From an uncultured Bacteroidales bacterium (GTDB taxonomy: Bacteria > Bacteroidota > Bacteroidia > Bacteroidales > UBA932), in the NCBI GenBank assembly GCA_900319405.1, contig ONOH01000003.1, forward strand, positions 1 to 64,000: 64,000 bases of DNA. Reading direction: 5' to 3'. Under the pieces are notes generated by a model that worked only from the letters and a program-made list of their open reading frames with translations, was not told where the DNA came from and ran no database searches. Numbering within the stretch: position 1 is the stretch's first letter; each line of letters starts with the position of its first letter. Position numbers and translations under genes: made by a program. This document shows positions 1 to 10,252 of the stretch, in pieces.

Positions 1-211
<211 letters not shown>

Positions 212-478
212 TTACAGGATTGCTAAAATATCGGACTGCTTTACGATGAGGTACTTCTTGTTGTCCACGCTTACCTCGGTGCCGGCATACTTGCCATAGA
301 GAACGGTTTCTCCCACTTTCACTTCCATGGGTTCGTCCTTGGCGCCCGGGCCCACGGCAACAATCTCGCCCTGCTGGGGTTTCTCTTTGGCATTGTCCGG
401 GATGTAAAGGCCCCCGGCGGTCATGGTCTCGGCCTCCTTGGGCTCGATGACCACTCTTGTTCCTAATGGTTTGAGCAT
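212..478 (-). CDS. groS: Co-chaperonin GroES
   Basis: An 88-residue protein, the normal GroES length, starting [13 protein letters not shown]. It carries the mobile-loop region around [14 protein letters not shown] and the core [13 protein letters not shown] and [11 protein letters not shown]. The frame is open further upstream, but the ATG at 478 is chosen because the GroES fold starts there and the upstream codons have no family match. GroES is the heptameric lid of the GroEL chamber. It is the first gene of a groES-groEL operon on the minus strand. A short imperfect palindrome at 545-559 lies in its leader and could be a heat-shock operator. Confidence 0.97.
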   Translation of the reverse strand: MLKPLGTRVVIEPKEAETMTAGGLYIPDNAKEKPQQGEIVAVGPGAKDEPMEVKVGETVLYGKYAGTEVSVDNKKYLIVKQSDILAIL

Positions 479-544
479 ACTATTTTGTGTTTTTAAATTG
501 TTTCCTGCCCGAAAACAATCAACTGCTGTGCCATCCTGCCTCAA

Positions 545-559
545 CTGACAAATTGGCAG
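545..559. promoter_or_regulatory. Imperfect palindrome upstream of groES
   Basis: The 15-bp CTGACAAATTGGCAG reads almost the same on both strands (CTGnCAAnTTGnCAG, 12 of 15 positions symmetric). It sits 66 bp upstream of the groES start, between the terminator of the preceding gene and groES. No CIRCE element (TTAGCACTC-N9-GAGTGCTAA) is visible. The role as a chaperone-operon operator is an inference from position only. Confidence 0.35.
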
Positions 560-565
560 AAAGAA

Positions 566-592
566 TTTGCGCGATCCGACGGACCGCGCAAA
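566..592 (-). terminator. Terminator of the beta-helix lipoprotein gene
   Basis: A 13-bp stem with one mismatch (TTTGCGCG.TCCG against CGGA.CGCGCAAA, single-base loop) starts 11 bases after the stop codon at 604 and is followed on the minus strand by TTCTTTCT. It separates the lipoprotein gene from the groES leader. Confidence 0.7.
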
Positions 593-603
593 CAGGAAGT
601 CAG

Positions 604-2868
604 CTAATACTGATAGGCGCCGATATCGATGGACGCTCCCCGCACCTTGCCGTCATAATCCCTGTCCGGAGCGGTGAGGAAAGTTCCCTTTCCGATGGCC
701 GTTCCGCCGGCGGGCAGGTGAAGGTCGATAGTATTTTCCCAGTCGGTGGGCTCCCAAAGATAGCGGACAAACACTTTGTCCGGGTCCGTCTCGTTATAAT
801 AAGGGAATCCGGGATGGGTGGTGGAACCATTGGCATTAAAGAACATATTGTTCTGGATGATTACCTCGGACTCGTCACACTCAGATTGTTTCACGCTAAT
901 GTCCCCTGCCTGGTTATAGGCGGCAATGTTGTTCCGGATGACAATATTTTCGATGGTGGGGTAATTGACATAAATACCCTGCTGCGACATATTGTACACC
1001 GTATTGTTGTAGATATACACATCCTTGATCAGGCCGGTATGGATGCCGTCGTCGCTGTTTTTAGCTACCTTGATGCCGGCCGACTGCACGGTCGCAGGAA
1101 GGGCACTGACGTTGTACACCTGATTGTTGTATATGTAAATGTCACTGACACTGTTCCCCTGCTCGGAAGCCACGGAGATACCGGTGCCGCGGCGGCTGAC
1201 ATAAACAACCTTGTTGCCATAGATAAGAATGTTCCGGCTGAAGGGAACGGATTCTCCGGCACTGAGCAATCCGGGAACTTCTACATCGTAGCCCGCATCC
1301 ACATAGATACCCACATCACCGGCATTTATGATTTCGTTGGAATGGATAACGCCGTTCCGGCTGCCGTTCTTGGCATCAATGCACTCCTTTATAACATTTT
1401 CGACGCGATTTTTATACACCTGAAAACCATCCACCTTACGCAGCGAAATGGCCTCACGGGAGATCTGGGCGCAATTGTTGACATGGTTGCCAAATACGCG
1501 AATATCCTTGGATTCACGTCCCAAAAAGCCCACACCGATACCCGGACCCGGACAATTGTCAATCCTGCAGTTCTCTATTGTCACATGCGAGCTGCCGCAG
1601 ACAATGCCAATTCCAATCATCTGGGAATTCCGGACCGTCAGGTTGCGGATGGTCACCCAATGGGCTCCGGAGTAATCATAGAAATTCGTTCCCGGACCGA
1701 TTAAAGCAAGCAGGGCACCGTCATTCGCATAGCCCAGGGCAACGCCGTCCCCGTCAATAATCGCCTCCTCACCCTCGTAAGAACTGATGATGATGGGGTT
1801 TTCCTCTGTACCGGATTTATGGAGCCAGGCCTTGGCCTTGTAGGTTCCGCCGCGCAGATAGATGTGCGTACCGGCATCGGCCCTGTTGAAGGCTTCCTGC
1901 AAGGTTTTGAGCGGGGACTCCATGGTGCCTGAATTGCTGTCGTTGCCATCCGTCGCCACATACAGGGTATTGATGGGCGTAGATTCCACCGTCTTCAGTT
2001 TCTGGGGAGGAAGCGCCGGATGGGTGCCGTCGGTTCCGGGCCGGATGCTGTACATCTGGCCGTTTTCCATCGTCGCACTGCGATTCAACATCCAGTTGTA
2101 CGTGTCATCACCCCGTCGGACCCGGATGTCCAGTTTGCTGTTTGTCCGTCCGGCATCGGTCAGGTGCAGAGCCAGGTAAACATTCTGGTTCAGACAGCCG
2201 CCGGTGGTAGTAAGTTCTCCGGAAAAAACAACGGGACCTTTGTTCCCGCTGAAGGATTCGCCGTTGAAAACAGCGTTGGAGTGCACGGCCTCTCCGCAGA
2301 TGGTAAGACCCAGCGGCTGGTCAGACGCCGTATCGTCCGTGAAAAGCTTTAATCCGCGGGCCAGGCGAAGGATGACCAATGCTGCCGATACTTCGGGCGA
2401 GTCTTCCTTGCCGGAGGCATTGCCTACCAGCGGAATCAGGCTGCCCAGCTGTTCCACCGTTCCATCCTGACTTCCCAGCAGCATGGCCCAGACTCCTTCG
2501 GCGGATGCGGATCGGTACGGATAGCAGATGGTATAGGGAGTGTTGTCGGGGAGGAAGCTGGCCTCGTTTAGAAACCGGGCCGACGAGGTTCCCTCTCCGT
2601 CGGAGAGGGTGAAACGTTCGTTCACATATTCACTTCCATTATAATAGATGACGGATATGGCATCATTGTTGCCCCAAAGGGTCTTTAAGGCGGCAGCCTC
2701 CTCCTGCATTGTCACTTTGGAAGTGGGCGGGAGCTGGGCTCCAAGTTCTACACGACGCGATACAGGGCCTTCTACGGGCGTTTCGACAACTTCCTCCACG
2801 GGAGTCATCGGTTTAACGCAAGAGAACAAAACAGCCAGGGCGGCAATAATCAGGAACAATCTCTTCAT
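604..2868 (-). CDS. Surface lipoprotein: fimbrillin-like N-terminus and right-handed beta-helix
   Basis: A 754-residue protein. The start at the ATG 2868 gives a clean lipoprotein signal ([17 protein letters not shown]); a TTG at 2880 in the same frame is less likely. Residues of about 40-280 look like the fimbrillin/Mfa-like region common in Bacteroidales ([17 protein letters not shown] and similar strands). After about residue 300 comes [20 protein letters not shown], the entry motif of DUF1565/pectate-lyase-like proteins, followed by many turns with N-x-I-x-N-N ladders ([31 protein letters not shown]). This predicts a parallel beta-helix displayed on the outer membrane. Such proteins bind or cleave acidic polysaccharides, but no catalytic set can be assigned here, so the substrate is unknown. 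It has its own terminator and lies downstream of the DUF3737 gene on the same strand. Confidence 0.8.
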   Translation of the reverse strand: MKRLFLIIAALAVLFSCVKPMTPVEEVVETPVEGPVSRRVELGAQLPPTSKVTMQEEAAALKTLWGNNDAISVIYYNGSEYVNERFTLSDGEGTSSARFLNEASFLPDNTPYTICYPYRSASAEGVWAMLLGSQDGTVEQLGSLIPLVGNASGKEDSPEVSAALVILRLARGLKLFTDDTASDQPLGLTICGEAVHSNAVFNGESFSGNKGPVVFSGELTTTGGCLNQNVYLALHLTDAGRTNSKLDIRVRRGDDTYNWMLNRSATMENGQMYSIRPGTDGTHPALPPQKLKTVESTPINTLYVATDGNDSNSGTMESPLKTLQEAFNRADAGTHIYLRGGTYKAKAWLHKSGTEENPIIISSYEGEEAIIDGDGVALGYANDGALLALIGPGTNFYDYSGAHWVTIRNLTVRNSQMIGIGIVCGSSHVTIENCRIDNCPGPGIGVGFLGRESKDIRVFGNHVNNCAQISREAISLRKVDGFQVYKNRVENVIKECIDAKNGSRNGVIHSNEIINAGDVGIYVDAGYDVEVPGLLSAGESVPFSRNILIYGNKVVYVSRRGTGISVASEQGNSVSDIYIYNNQVYNVSALPATVQSAGIKVAKNSDDGIHTGLIKDVYIYNNTVYNMSQQGIYVNYPTIENIVIRNNIAAYNQAGDISVKQSECDESEVIIQNNMFFNANGSTTHPGFPYYNETDPDKVFVRYLWEPTDWENTIDLHLPAGGTAIGKGTFLTAPDRDYDGKVRGASIDIGAYQY

Positions 2869-3026
2869 CCTTTCGTTCAAAAATCGTTGTCAGGTATCTC
2901 TTTTGCCTTTGTTTTAGGGCTTCCTGCGATAATATCCTCCATCTCGAAGATAATCACCTCGCAGCGGGGAGATGTGTAAGTCTCTGGTTGTGGGGTTTTC
3001 ATAAATAGCTATGTTTAGATTCGTTT

Positions 3027-3881
3027 TTACAATCCTTCCACGCAGTGGATGGAGCAGTTGCCGGGGCCCTTGATGTTCTCGTCCAGGATAATCTCTCCGA
3101 TGGAGCCGGCGCGCACAAAGCCGCTCCGGGGATTCTTCACCGAAACGATGTGGCCCTTGACCGTGGCCTGTACGGAAGAGTACTCGAAGGCCAGGTCGGC
3201 GTCCGGCTCGAAAATGCAGTCCTCGAGAACGAGGTTCTCGCAGTAGCACAGGGGCTGGGTTCCGCCGATGCGGCAGCGTACCAGGCGCAGGTTTTTGGAA
3301 TACCACGCCAGAAATTCGCCGTTGATCACGGAATCGTACACCGTTATGTTCTCGCTCTCCCAGAAGGCATCCTTGGTCTGGAGGTTGGCATTGCGGATGA
3401 CCGCATTGCGGGCATACTGGAAAGAGTAGTTTCCGTGCAGTTCGTAACCGTCGATGTCGATGTTGTCACAGTGCATGAAGATGTAGTTGGCATCGGCCGT
3501 ATAGACATTGCGGAGCTTGATGTCGGAGCAGTCCCAGAAGGTTTCCTGGGCCATGGGCATCCGGACATTCTCCAGATAGACGTCGCTGATGCGGCGGAAC
3601 ATCTTGGGGGCCTCCACCAGGGTATCGTACATTTTGCACCCCCGGCTGTACCACAGGGCGGCGCGGGCTCCCTCCTTGAAAAGGCAGTTGCGGACGGTGA
3701 AGCCGTCGCACTCCCAGAAGGGATATTTTCCGTTGAATTCACAGTGGAGAGCTTCGATATCGGCCCCTTCCTTGAGGGAAGATTCCCCGGGCCCTATTTT
3801 TACGTTTTCCAGACGGAGGCCGTCTTTTTTACAATATAGAGGGCGCTCCCCCTCAAAATATTGATCCTTGATTTGTTCCAT
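3027..3881 (-). CDS. DUF3737 family beta-helix-like protein
   Basis: 284 residues from the ATG at 3881 (MEQIKDQYFEGERPLYC). The sequence is built from short repeats of about 20 residues with an aromatic or Cys turn (FWECDGFTVRNCLFK, FWDCSDIKLRNVY, FMHCDNIDIDGYELH, FWESENITVYDSV). This is the pattern of DUF3737, a single-stranded beta-helix family found in gut Firmicutes and Bacteroidetes. There is no signal peptide, so it should be cytosolic. The biochemical function of the family is not known to me. A TATCTTTG -7 box lies 8 bp upstream of the start, and the gene is divergent from the MalY-type gene. The beta-helix lipoprotein follows 158 bp downstream on the same strand, so the two may be co-transcribed. 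Confidence 0.85.
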   Translation of the reverse strand: MEQIKDQYFEGERPLYCKKDGLRLENVKIGPGESSLKEGADIEALHCEFNGKYPFWECDGFTVRNCLFKEGARAALWYSRGCKMYDTLVEAPKMFRRISDVYLENVRMPMAQETFWDCSDIKLRNVYTADANYIFMHCDNIDIDGYELHGNYSFQYARNAVIRNANLQTKDAFWESENITVYDSVINGEFLAWYSKNLRLVRCRIGGTQPLCYCENLVLEDCIFEPDADLAFEYSSVQATVKGHIVSVKNPRSGFVRAGSIGEIILDENIKGPGNCSIHCVEGL

Positions 3882-3889
3882 AGCGGGTG

Positions 3890-3897
3890 CAAAGATA
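3890..3897 (-). promoter_or_regulatory. -7 box (TATCTTTG) of the DUF3737 gene
   Basis: On the minus strand TATCTTTG fits the Bacteroidetes TAnnTTTG -7 consensus and lies 8 bp before the ATG at 3881. No clean TTTG -33 element is seen at the right distance. Confidence 0.55.
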
Positions 3898-3966
3898 CGC
3901 AAAAAATATCACTTGAGTTTCTCGCAATTTTTATTATTTTTGTACAAAACAATTGCTATTTTGCCG

Positions 3967-5151
3967 ATGAAATACAATTTTGACCTCTGCCCGGACCGCC
4001 GGGGAACCGAAAGTGTGAAATGGGACCTGTATCCCGGAACGCTGCCCTTGTGGGTGGCCGACATGGACTTTAAGATTGCGCCGGAAATCCAGCAGGCCCT
4101 GCAAAAGAGGCTGGACCACGGCGTTTTCGGCTACGAACTGGTCCCCGACGCCTATTACGAAGCCATCGGCCGATGGTTCGGTGCCCGCCACGGCTGGGAC
4201 GACATCACCCGGGACAGGATTGTCCCCACCACCGGCGTCATCGCCGCCTACAGTGCCGCCATCAAGGCCATGACGGTGCCCGGCGACGGCGTGATGGTGA
4301 TGACCCCGTGCTACAACGCCTTTTTTCCCGCCATCCGCAACAACAAGTGCGTCCAGCTGGACAATCCGCTCCAATTTGACGGAAAGCGGTACATCGTGGA
4401 CTGGGACCATTTCGAAAAGACGGCCGCCCGGGCAAAAGTGCTGCTGCTGTGCAATCCGCACAACCCGGCCGGCCGCGTCTGGACCCGCGAAGAGCTCCTG
4501 CTGATGGCCGAAATCTGCCGCCGCAACGGGGTTTTCGTCATCTCGGACGAGATTCACTGCGAGCTGACCTACCCCGGCCACGACTACACCCCCTGGGCCA
4601 CCCTGCCGGAAGAGTACGTGGCCCATTCCGTTTCCTGCATCTCCCCCACCAAGGCCTTCAACATCGCCGGCATCCAGATTGCCAACATCTATGCACGGGA
4701 CCCGCAAATCCTGGCCAAAATGGACCGGGCCATCAACGACAACGAGTGCTGCGACGTGAACATCTTCGGGGTCACGGCCCTGATGGCCGCCTATAACCAC
4801 GGAGGAGCCTGGCTGGACGAGCTCCGGGAATACCTTTTCCACAACGCCCGCACCGTCTCCTGCTTCCTGGAGGACGAGCTTCCGCAGGTGAACGTACCGC
4901 CGCTGGAGGGCACCTACCTGATGTGGCTGGACTGCCGCACCGCCCTCCGAAAGGACGAACCGCTGGAAGGCTTCAGCCGGCGTTTCGGAAAACACCTGCA
5001 GGAGAAAGTCCAGCTCACCCTGAGCGAAGGCTCCATCTACGGAGCGGCCGGGGAAGGCTTCATGAGACTGAACATCGCCTGTCCCAGAACCCGTCTTCTG
5101 GATGCCATGCAAAGATTTATCGCCGGTTTTGAAAGTTACAGATATGCGTAG
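3967..5151 (+). CDS. MalY/PatB-type PLP-dependent C-S lyase or aminotransferase
   Basis: 394 residues from the ATG at 3967 (MKYNFDLCPDRRGTES); the open frame extends further upstream but lacks homology there. It shows the MalY/PatB hallmarks: LPLWVADMDF near residue 27, GVFGY, the NPHNPAGRVW segment near 163-172, SDEIHCELTYPGHDYTP near 193, and the PLP-binding lysine K229 in SPTKAFNIAG. Members cleave cystathionine or cysteine with release of homocysteine or sulfide, or act as aminotransferases, in the cytosol. The last 8 bases overlap the start of the macroglobulin gene, so the two are probably transcribed together although their roles are unrelated. The precise substrate cannot be told from sequence. 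Confidence 0.9.
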   Translation: MKYNFDLCPDRRGTESVKWDLYPGTLPLWVADMDFKIAPEIQQALQKRLDHGVFGYELVPDAYYEAIGRWFGARHGWDDITRDRIVPTTGVIAAYSAAIKAMTVPGDGVMVMTPCYNAFFPAIRNNKCVQLDNPLQFDGKRYIVDWDHFEKTAARAKVLLLCNPHNPAGRVWTREELLLMAEICRRNGVFVISDEIHCELTYPGHDYTPWATLPEEYVAHSVSCISPTKAFNIAGIQIANIYARDPQILAKMDRAINDNECCDVNIFGVTALMAAYNHGGAWLDELREYLFHNARTVSCFLEDELPQVNVPPLEGTYLMWLDCRTALRKDEPLEGFSRRFGKHLQEKVQLTLSEGSIYGAAGEGFMRLNIACPRTRLLDAMQRFIAGFESYRYA

Positions 5152-8100
5152 AATCCTCTTTCTGGCGGCAGCCCTCGCCGCCCTGGTGGCCTGCGGGCCC
5201 AAAAAGCAAAGTCAATCCCCTTCGGCCCAGGAATTCGGTGCCTATATCAAGGCCTACACCGGCGGCATCGTGGCCGATGACGCCGTCATCCGGCTGGAAC
5301 TCGCACAGGATGCCGCCACCGGGGAGAACGGCACCCTTCCGGATCCGGAGAAGCTGATGAGCATCTCTCCTTCCCTTGCCGGCCAGGCGCTGTGGAACAG
5401 CCCTTCCTCGCTCTCCTTCGTCCCCGAAGAGGGAGCCCTGAAGCCGGGCACCACTTACAATGTCGATTTCCTTCTGGGCAAGGTCGTAAGCGGCGCGCCC
5501 GAGGCCTTCCGCTTTGCCATCACGGTGAAGGGACGGGAGGAAACCGCCTCCGAAAACCCCGCTCCGCACGCGCCCAAGGAGGGTTTTCAGCTGCTGAGTT
5601 GCCAACTGGAGGAGGACCACATTTCCCTCCGTTTCAGCGACCCTCCCGTGAACGCCAACAAGAAGGGCCTGGTGGAAGTGTCCGGCGTCACGCGCTATTA
5701 TATCCAGGCCGAAGATGAAGAGCTCCGGGTTTATTTCGAAGGCCGGAATGCCGATATCCTGCTCCGGCTGGATCCCGCCCTCAAAAATGCCGAAGGAGAA
5801 AGCCTGGGAGAGGAATGGACCCACCAGTTCCCCCTGGATGAGGAAAAACCGGCCGTGGAGCTTCTGGTAAGCGGAAACATCCTTCCTGACCGGGAGAAGC
5901 TCATCCTCCCCTTCCGGGCCGTGAACCTCAGTTCCGTAGAGGTACGCATCGTGAAGATTTACGAGAAAAACGTGCTGATGTTCCTTCAGGACAACGAACT
6001 GGGAGGCAGCAGCAATCTTCGCCGCAGCGGCCGCCTGGTCTATAAGGGAGACATTCCCCTGGACGCTTCCAAGGACCTTCGCAAGTGGAATACCCACAGT
6101 CTGGACCTGGGTGGTCTCCTGAAGAAGGAACCCGGCGCCCTCTATCGCATCCGCCTGAGTTTCCGCCTGGACCAGAGCTTGTACGGCGGTCGGGAAGCCC
6201 TTCTTCGCCCTTCCAGCGGAAAGCCTTCCCGTGAGGATGAGGCCGTATGGGACGAGGCCGTCTCCTACTACTGGGACAACGACTACGACTGGGAAAACTA
6301 CAACTGGAAAGAGGCCGACGACCCCAACAAGGCATCGTACTACATGGACAGCGACCGCTTCCCTTCGGTGCAGCTGATGACCAGCGATATCGGCCTGATG
6401 GCGCAGTATGCCGGCGGGCGGGAAATCTGGCTTACGGCCACCGACCTCATCACCGCCCGGCCCCTGTCCGGCGCCCAGGTGGAGGTGTTTGACTTCCAGC
6501 TCCAGAGCCTCGGGAAGGGAAGCACCGACAAAAACGGAATGCTCACCTTGGAAAACCTCCCCCGCAAACCCTTCGCCGTGGTGGCCAAGGCCGGCGGTAA
6601 TACCGCTTACCTAAAAGTGACGACGGGCAACGAGCGTTCCTTGAGCCGCTTCGACGTGGGAGGAGAAACCCTGCAGCAGGGCATCAAGGCTTTCCTGTAC
6701 GGGGAGCGCGGTGTGTGGCGTCCCGGAGACACGGTGCACCTGACGATGATTCTTTCCGACAAGGGGAAGACCCTGCCGGAAGACCATCCCGCCACGCTGG
6801 AACTGTACTCCCCCGAAGGTCAGTTCTACACCCGCATGGTCCGCAAAGGCACCGACGGGTTCTACGCTTTTGACATCCCGACCAAGGAGCAGGATCCCAC
6901 CGGCTACTGGAATGCCTATGTCAAAGTGGGCGGCAGCACTTTCCACAAAACCCTGCACATCGAAACCATCCGCCCCAACCGCTTCAAGGTAAACACCGAA
7001 TATCCTTCCGTGCTGGAGGCGGGACAAGTGGCTGCCTTCCCCCTATCGGCCTCCTGGCTCACCGGAGGCGCGGCCTCGGGCAGTCCCGCCAGGGCCGATA
7101 TGACCCTCTGGAAAACCAGCGGCAGCCCCTTCAAGGGTTTTGAGGACTACTGCTTCAACAATCCTTCCTCCAACTTCTCCAAGGCGGAGTACCAGTTGTT
7201 CAAGACCAAACTGGACGACGCCGGAAAGGGCAGCGCCCAGATTCGTCTTCCCCAGGCCGAAGAAGCCCCCGGTATGCTCAGGGCCTTTATCGTCACCTCC
7301 GTGGAAGAGCCCGGAGGAGGAGAGAGTTTCACCACCCAGACCCTTCCCTTCTCACCCTTCAGCGCCTATGCGGGTATCCGCCTTCCAAAGGGAGAGTTCC
7401 TGGAAACCGGCAAGGAGCACAGCCTCCGCGTGGCCGTGCTGGACCCGCAGGGTCGGCGCCTGAAAGGCCGTACGGTGGAATACCGTGTGTTCAAGACCGG
7501 CTGGAACTGGTGGTGGGACAATCCGGGAGGAGACCTGGACGCCTATGTGAGCGGTAAGTACGTTAAAACCGTCCTTTCCGGAACCCTCACCTCCGCGGCC
7601 GAAGACAACGTCATCTCCTTCAAGGTGGCCGACGAGGCCTGGGGCCGATACCTCCTCCTGGTCAGGGACAAGGAGTCGGGCCACGTGAGCGGCAGTTTCT
7701 TTACCGCCGACTGGGGAGAATACCGGGGCCGCGCCAACCGGCAGGACCCCGAATCTCTCACGATGCTCCGTTTCTCCACGGACAAGCCCGCTTACAAGGC
7801 CGGGGAAACCGCCACCGTGTATATTCCGGCCGCCAAGGGCAGTCAGGCGCTGGTCTCCCTGGAGAACGCCGGCGGGGTAATCCGCCGCGAATGGGTGAAC
7901 ACCTCCGACAAGGACACGCCCTGGCGTTTTACCGTAGAACCCTCCATGGCCCCCAACATTTATGTGCACGTGACGCTTCTGCAGCCCTATGGTTCAACGG
8001 TGAACGACCTTCCGCTGCGCCTGTACGGGGTGCAGCGCATCCAGGTGGAAAATCCCGAAAGCCATCTGGAGCCCGTCATGGACCTTCCCCGCGTCATCCG

Positions 8101-10252
8101 CCCCGAGGAGGAATTCACCGTGAAAGTGTCGGAAAAGAGCGGACGGCCCATGACCTATACCCTGGCCATCGTGGACGAGGGCCTGCTGGACCTCACCGCC
8201 TTCAAGACACCCGACCCCTGGGAAAAGATGTACCGCAGCGAAGCCCTGGGCGTCAACACCTGGGATCTTTACGACCAGGTGGTGGGAGCCTTCAGCGGAC
8301 GTTTCTCGCCCCTGGCCGCCATCGGCGGTGACGAGGACGCCCTGCGCAGCGCCCGCAAGGACAACCGCTTCAACCCGGTGGTGCTTACCCTTCCGCCCAA
8401 GACCCTCGCAAAGGGCACCGATGTCCTGAAACTGAAACTGCCCATGTATGTGGGCAGCGTCCGCGCCATGCTGGTCGCCGGCCACGAAGGCGCCTACGGC
8501 CATACCGACAAGACGGTTCCTGTCCGGAACCCTCTGATGCTGGTCACCACCCTGCCGCGCGTGCTGGGGAGCGATGAGGAAGTGTCGGTTCCGGTGAACG
8601 TGTTCGTGATGGAAGACGGCGTGGACGAGGCCGAAGTCACCCTGGAAGCCGAAGGACCCGTAGTCCTCACCGGACCCGCCACACAGAAACTGAAATTCGA
8701 CGCCAAGGGAGACCGGCTCATCCACTTTGGCCTGAAAGCCCGGGAGGCCGAAGGCACCGCCCGTATCAGGGTAAGCGCCGTCTCCAAGGGTCACAAGGCC
8801 AGCGAAAGCATTGTCCTTGACATCCGGAACCCCCACGCGGAAATAACCCTTTCCGAGAACTTCTCCCTCCCGGCCGGGGCTTCCCGACAGCTGCAGCCCG
8901 GCACCCTCCAGCTCTCCGCCTTCCCTGCCCTGGATGCCCGCAGTCTATTTATCCGGATGAGGGATTACCCTTACGACTGCGGAGAGCAGCTCAGCGCCCG
9001 GGGGCTCACGCTCCTGCACCTGCTGCCGCTGTTGAACGAGGCCGACGCCGCCGAAGCCAAGGCCCTGCTGCCCGGCATCGTGAACCGCCTGTACGCCCGC
9101 CAACTGGCCGATGGCGGCTTCGCCTATTGGAGCGGTCCGCAGTCCAGTACCTGGGTCTCTTCGATGGCCGGTCTCTTCCTCACAGAAGCCGCAGCCGCCG
9201 GAATAGAGGTGAACAAGGGTGTCCTCAAGGCCTGGAAAGCCTATCAGCAGAAGACCTCCAAGAACTTCCGCGTGACCGCCGGGGAAGGATTCGCCCAGCA
9301 GGACGAGGCCTTCCGCCTGTACACCCTCGCGGTGGCCGGAGCCCCCTCGCAGCCCGGCATGAACCGCCTCAGGGAGTCCGAAAAACTGTCGGGGCAGGCC
9401 CGCTGGGTCCTGGCATCGGCCTACGCCGTGAGCGGAAAGAAATCGCTGGCCGAAGGCCTTCTGAACGATGCCGGACGGGATTTCCCGGAATACAAGCCCT
9501 ACAACATCACCTACGGAACGGCCCTCAGGGACCGCTATCTGGCCCTGCAGGCGCTGGTGCTCACCGGACGCATCACCGAAGCCCTGTCACTGGCTACGGA
9601 GACCCTGCCGGGTCGCTGTCTCTCCACGCAGGAGAGCGCCTTTGCCGCCATCGCTTACGGCACCCTCTACGACAAAGTGCCCACCCAGAGCTTCCAGGCC
9701 GATGTGGACGGCCAGACACTGACCAGTGTCAAGAGCCGCCTCGCAGCACCCGTGAAAGCCTCCGTGAAAAACCTTTCCGAGGGAATCATTTACGGAACGC
9801 TGTGCCGGGTGAGCCGGGAGCCGATGAAGGCCCGGGGCAACGGCCTGAAGCTGGAAGTCTCCTACCGGGGAGAAAACGGCGCGCCCGTTACGCCCGCCTC
9901 CCTGAAACAGGGCACCCGCTTCACCGCCACGGTGAAAGTGAGTTCCCTCCTGGCCGGGAGAGACCTGGAGCAACTGGCCCTGAGCCTGCGTATCCCCTCC
10001 GGCTGGGAAATCGTGAACGAGCGTCTCACGGGCGGGGTTGACGATTCCGAAGGCTACGACCACAAGGACATCCGGGACGACCGGGTGAACTGGTTCTTCG
10101 GCCTTCCGGCCAGCCGCTACAAGACCTTCACCGTGGAACTGCGGGCCGCCTACGAAGGCAGCTACGTAATGCCCGCCATCGTATGTGAAGCCATGTACGA
10201 ACCGGCCATTAACGCCTCTACCGGGGCCGGCACCGCCGTCGTCTCCCGATGA
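5144..10252 (+). CDS. Bacterial alpha-2-macroglobulin lipoprotein with thioester
   Basis: 1702 residues from the ATG at 5144, opening with a lipoprotein signal (MRRILFLAAALAALVAC). The length and order fit bacterial alpha-2-macroglobulins: macroglobulin beta domains, a bait-like region, the A2M middle domain, and an alpha-helical thioester domain. The thioester motif is intact, Cys1279 in YDCGEQLSARG. These proteins trap attacking proteases in the periplasm by forming a covalent thioester bond after bait cleavage. The stop codon overlaps the pbpC start (ATGA), reproducing the known pairing of macroglobulin with PBP1C, which is thought to couple protease defence with cell-wall repair. An acidic, aromatic stretch near residues 367-400 is rich in Trp, Tyr and Asp. 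A second macroglobulin at 21272-26419 lacks the thioester. Confidence 0.93.
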   Translation: MRRILFLAAALAALVACGPKKQSQSPSAQEFGAYIKAYTGGIVADDAVIRLELAQDAATGENGTLPDPEKLMSISPSLAGQALWNSPSSLSFVPEEGALKPGTTYNVDFLLGKVVSGAPEAFRFAITVKGREETASENPAPHAPKEGFQLLSCQLEEDHISLRFSDPPVNANKKGLVEVSGVTRYYIQAEDEELRVYFEGRNADILLRLDPALKNAEGESLGEEWTHQFPLDEEKPAVELLVSGNILPDREKLILPFRAVNLSSVEVRIVKIYEKNVLMFLQDNELGGSSNLRRSGRLVYKGDIPLDASKDLRKWNTHSLDLGGLLKKEPGALYRIRLSFRLDQSLYGGREALLRPSSGKPSREDEAVWDEAVSYYWDNDYDWENYNWKEADDPNKASYYMDSDRFPSVQLMTSDIGLMAQYAGGREIWLTATDLITARPLSGAQVEVFDFQLQSLGKGSTDKNGMLTLENLPRKPFAVVAKAGGNTAYLKVTTGNERSLSRFDVGGETLQQGIKAFLYGERGVWRPGDTVHLTMILSDKGKTLPEDHPATLELYSPEGQFYTRMVRKGTDGFYAFDIPTKEQDPTGYWNAYVKVGGSTFHKTLHIETIRPNRFKVNTEYPSVLEAGQVAAFPLSASWLTGGAASGSPARADMTLWKTSGSPFKGFEDYCFNNPSSNFSKAEYQLFKTKLDDAGKGSAQIRLPQAEEAPGMLRAFIVTSVEEPGGGESFTTQTLPFSPFSAYAGIRLPKGEFLETGKEHSLRVAVLDPQGRRLKGRTVEYRVFKTGWNWWWDNPGGDLDAYVSGKYVKTVLSGTLTSAAEDNVISFKVADEAWGRYLLLVRDKESGHVSGSFFTADWGEYRGRANRQDPESLTMLRFSTDKPAYKAGETATVYIPAAKGSQALVSLENAGGVIRREWVNTSDKDTPWRFTVEPSMAPNIYVHVTLLQPYGSTVNDLPLRLYGVQRIQVENPESHLEPVMDLPRVIRPEEEFTVKVSEKSGRPMTYTLAIVDEGLLDLTAFKTPDPWEKMYRSEALGVNTWDLYDQVVGAFSGRFSPLAAIGGDEDALRSARKDNRFNPVVLTLPPKTLAKGTDVLKLKLPMYVGSVRAMLVAGHEGAYGHTDKTVPVRNPLMLVTTLPRVLGSDEEVSVPVNVFVMEDGVDEAEVTLEAEGPVVLTGPATQKLKFDAKGDRLIHFGLKAREAEGTARIRVSAVSKGHKASESIVLDIRNPHAEITLSENFSLPAGASRQLQPGTLQLSAFPALDARSLFIRMRDYPYDCGEQLSARGLTLLHLLPLLNEADAAEAKALLPGIVNRLYARQLADGGFAYWSGPQSSTWVSSMAGLFLTEAAAAGIEVNKGVLKAWKAYQQKTSKNFRVTAGEGFAQQDEAFRLYTLAVAGAPSQPGMNRLRESEKLSGQARWVLASAYAVSGKKSLAEGLLNDAGRDFPEYKPYNITYGTALRDRYLALQALVLTGRITEALSLATETLPGRCLSTQESAFAAIAYGTLYDKVPTQSFQADVDGQTLTSVKSRLAAPVKASVKNLSEGIIYGTLCRVSREPMKARGNGLKLEVSYRGENGAPVTPASLKQGTRFTATVKVSSLLAGRDLEQLALSLRIPSGWEIVNERLTGGVDDSEGYDHKDIRDDRVNWFFGLPASRYKTFTVELRAAYEGSYVMPAIVCEAMYEPAINASTGAGTAVVSR

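Noticed and set aside
518-533. Sigma-54-like promoter before groES (TGGCAC-N5-TTGAT, minus strand)
   Set aside because: The -12 GC is replaced by GA, and Bacteroidales generally use their own sigma type; kept only as a note.
487-1704. Open frame antisense to the beta-helix lipoprotein gene
   Set aside because: Repeat-like translation mirrors the beta-helix repeats on the other strand.
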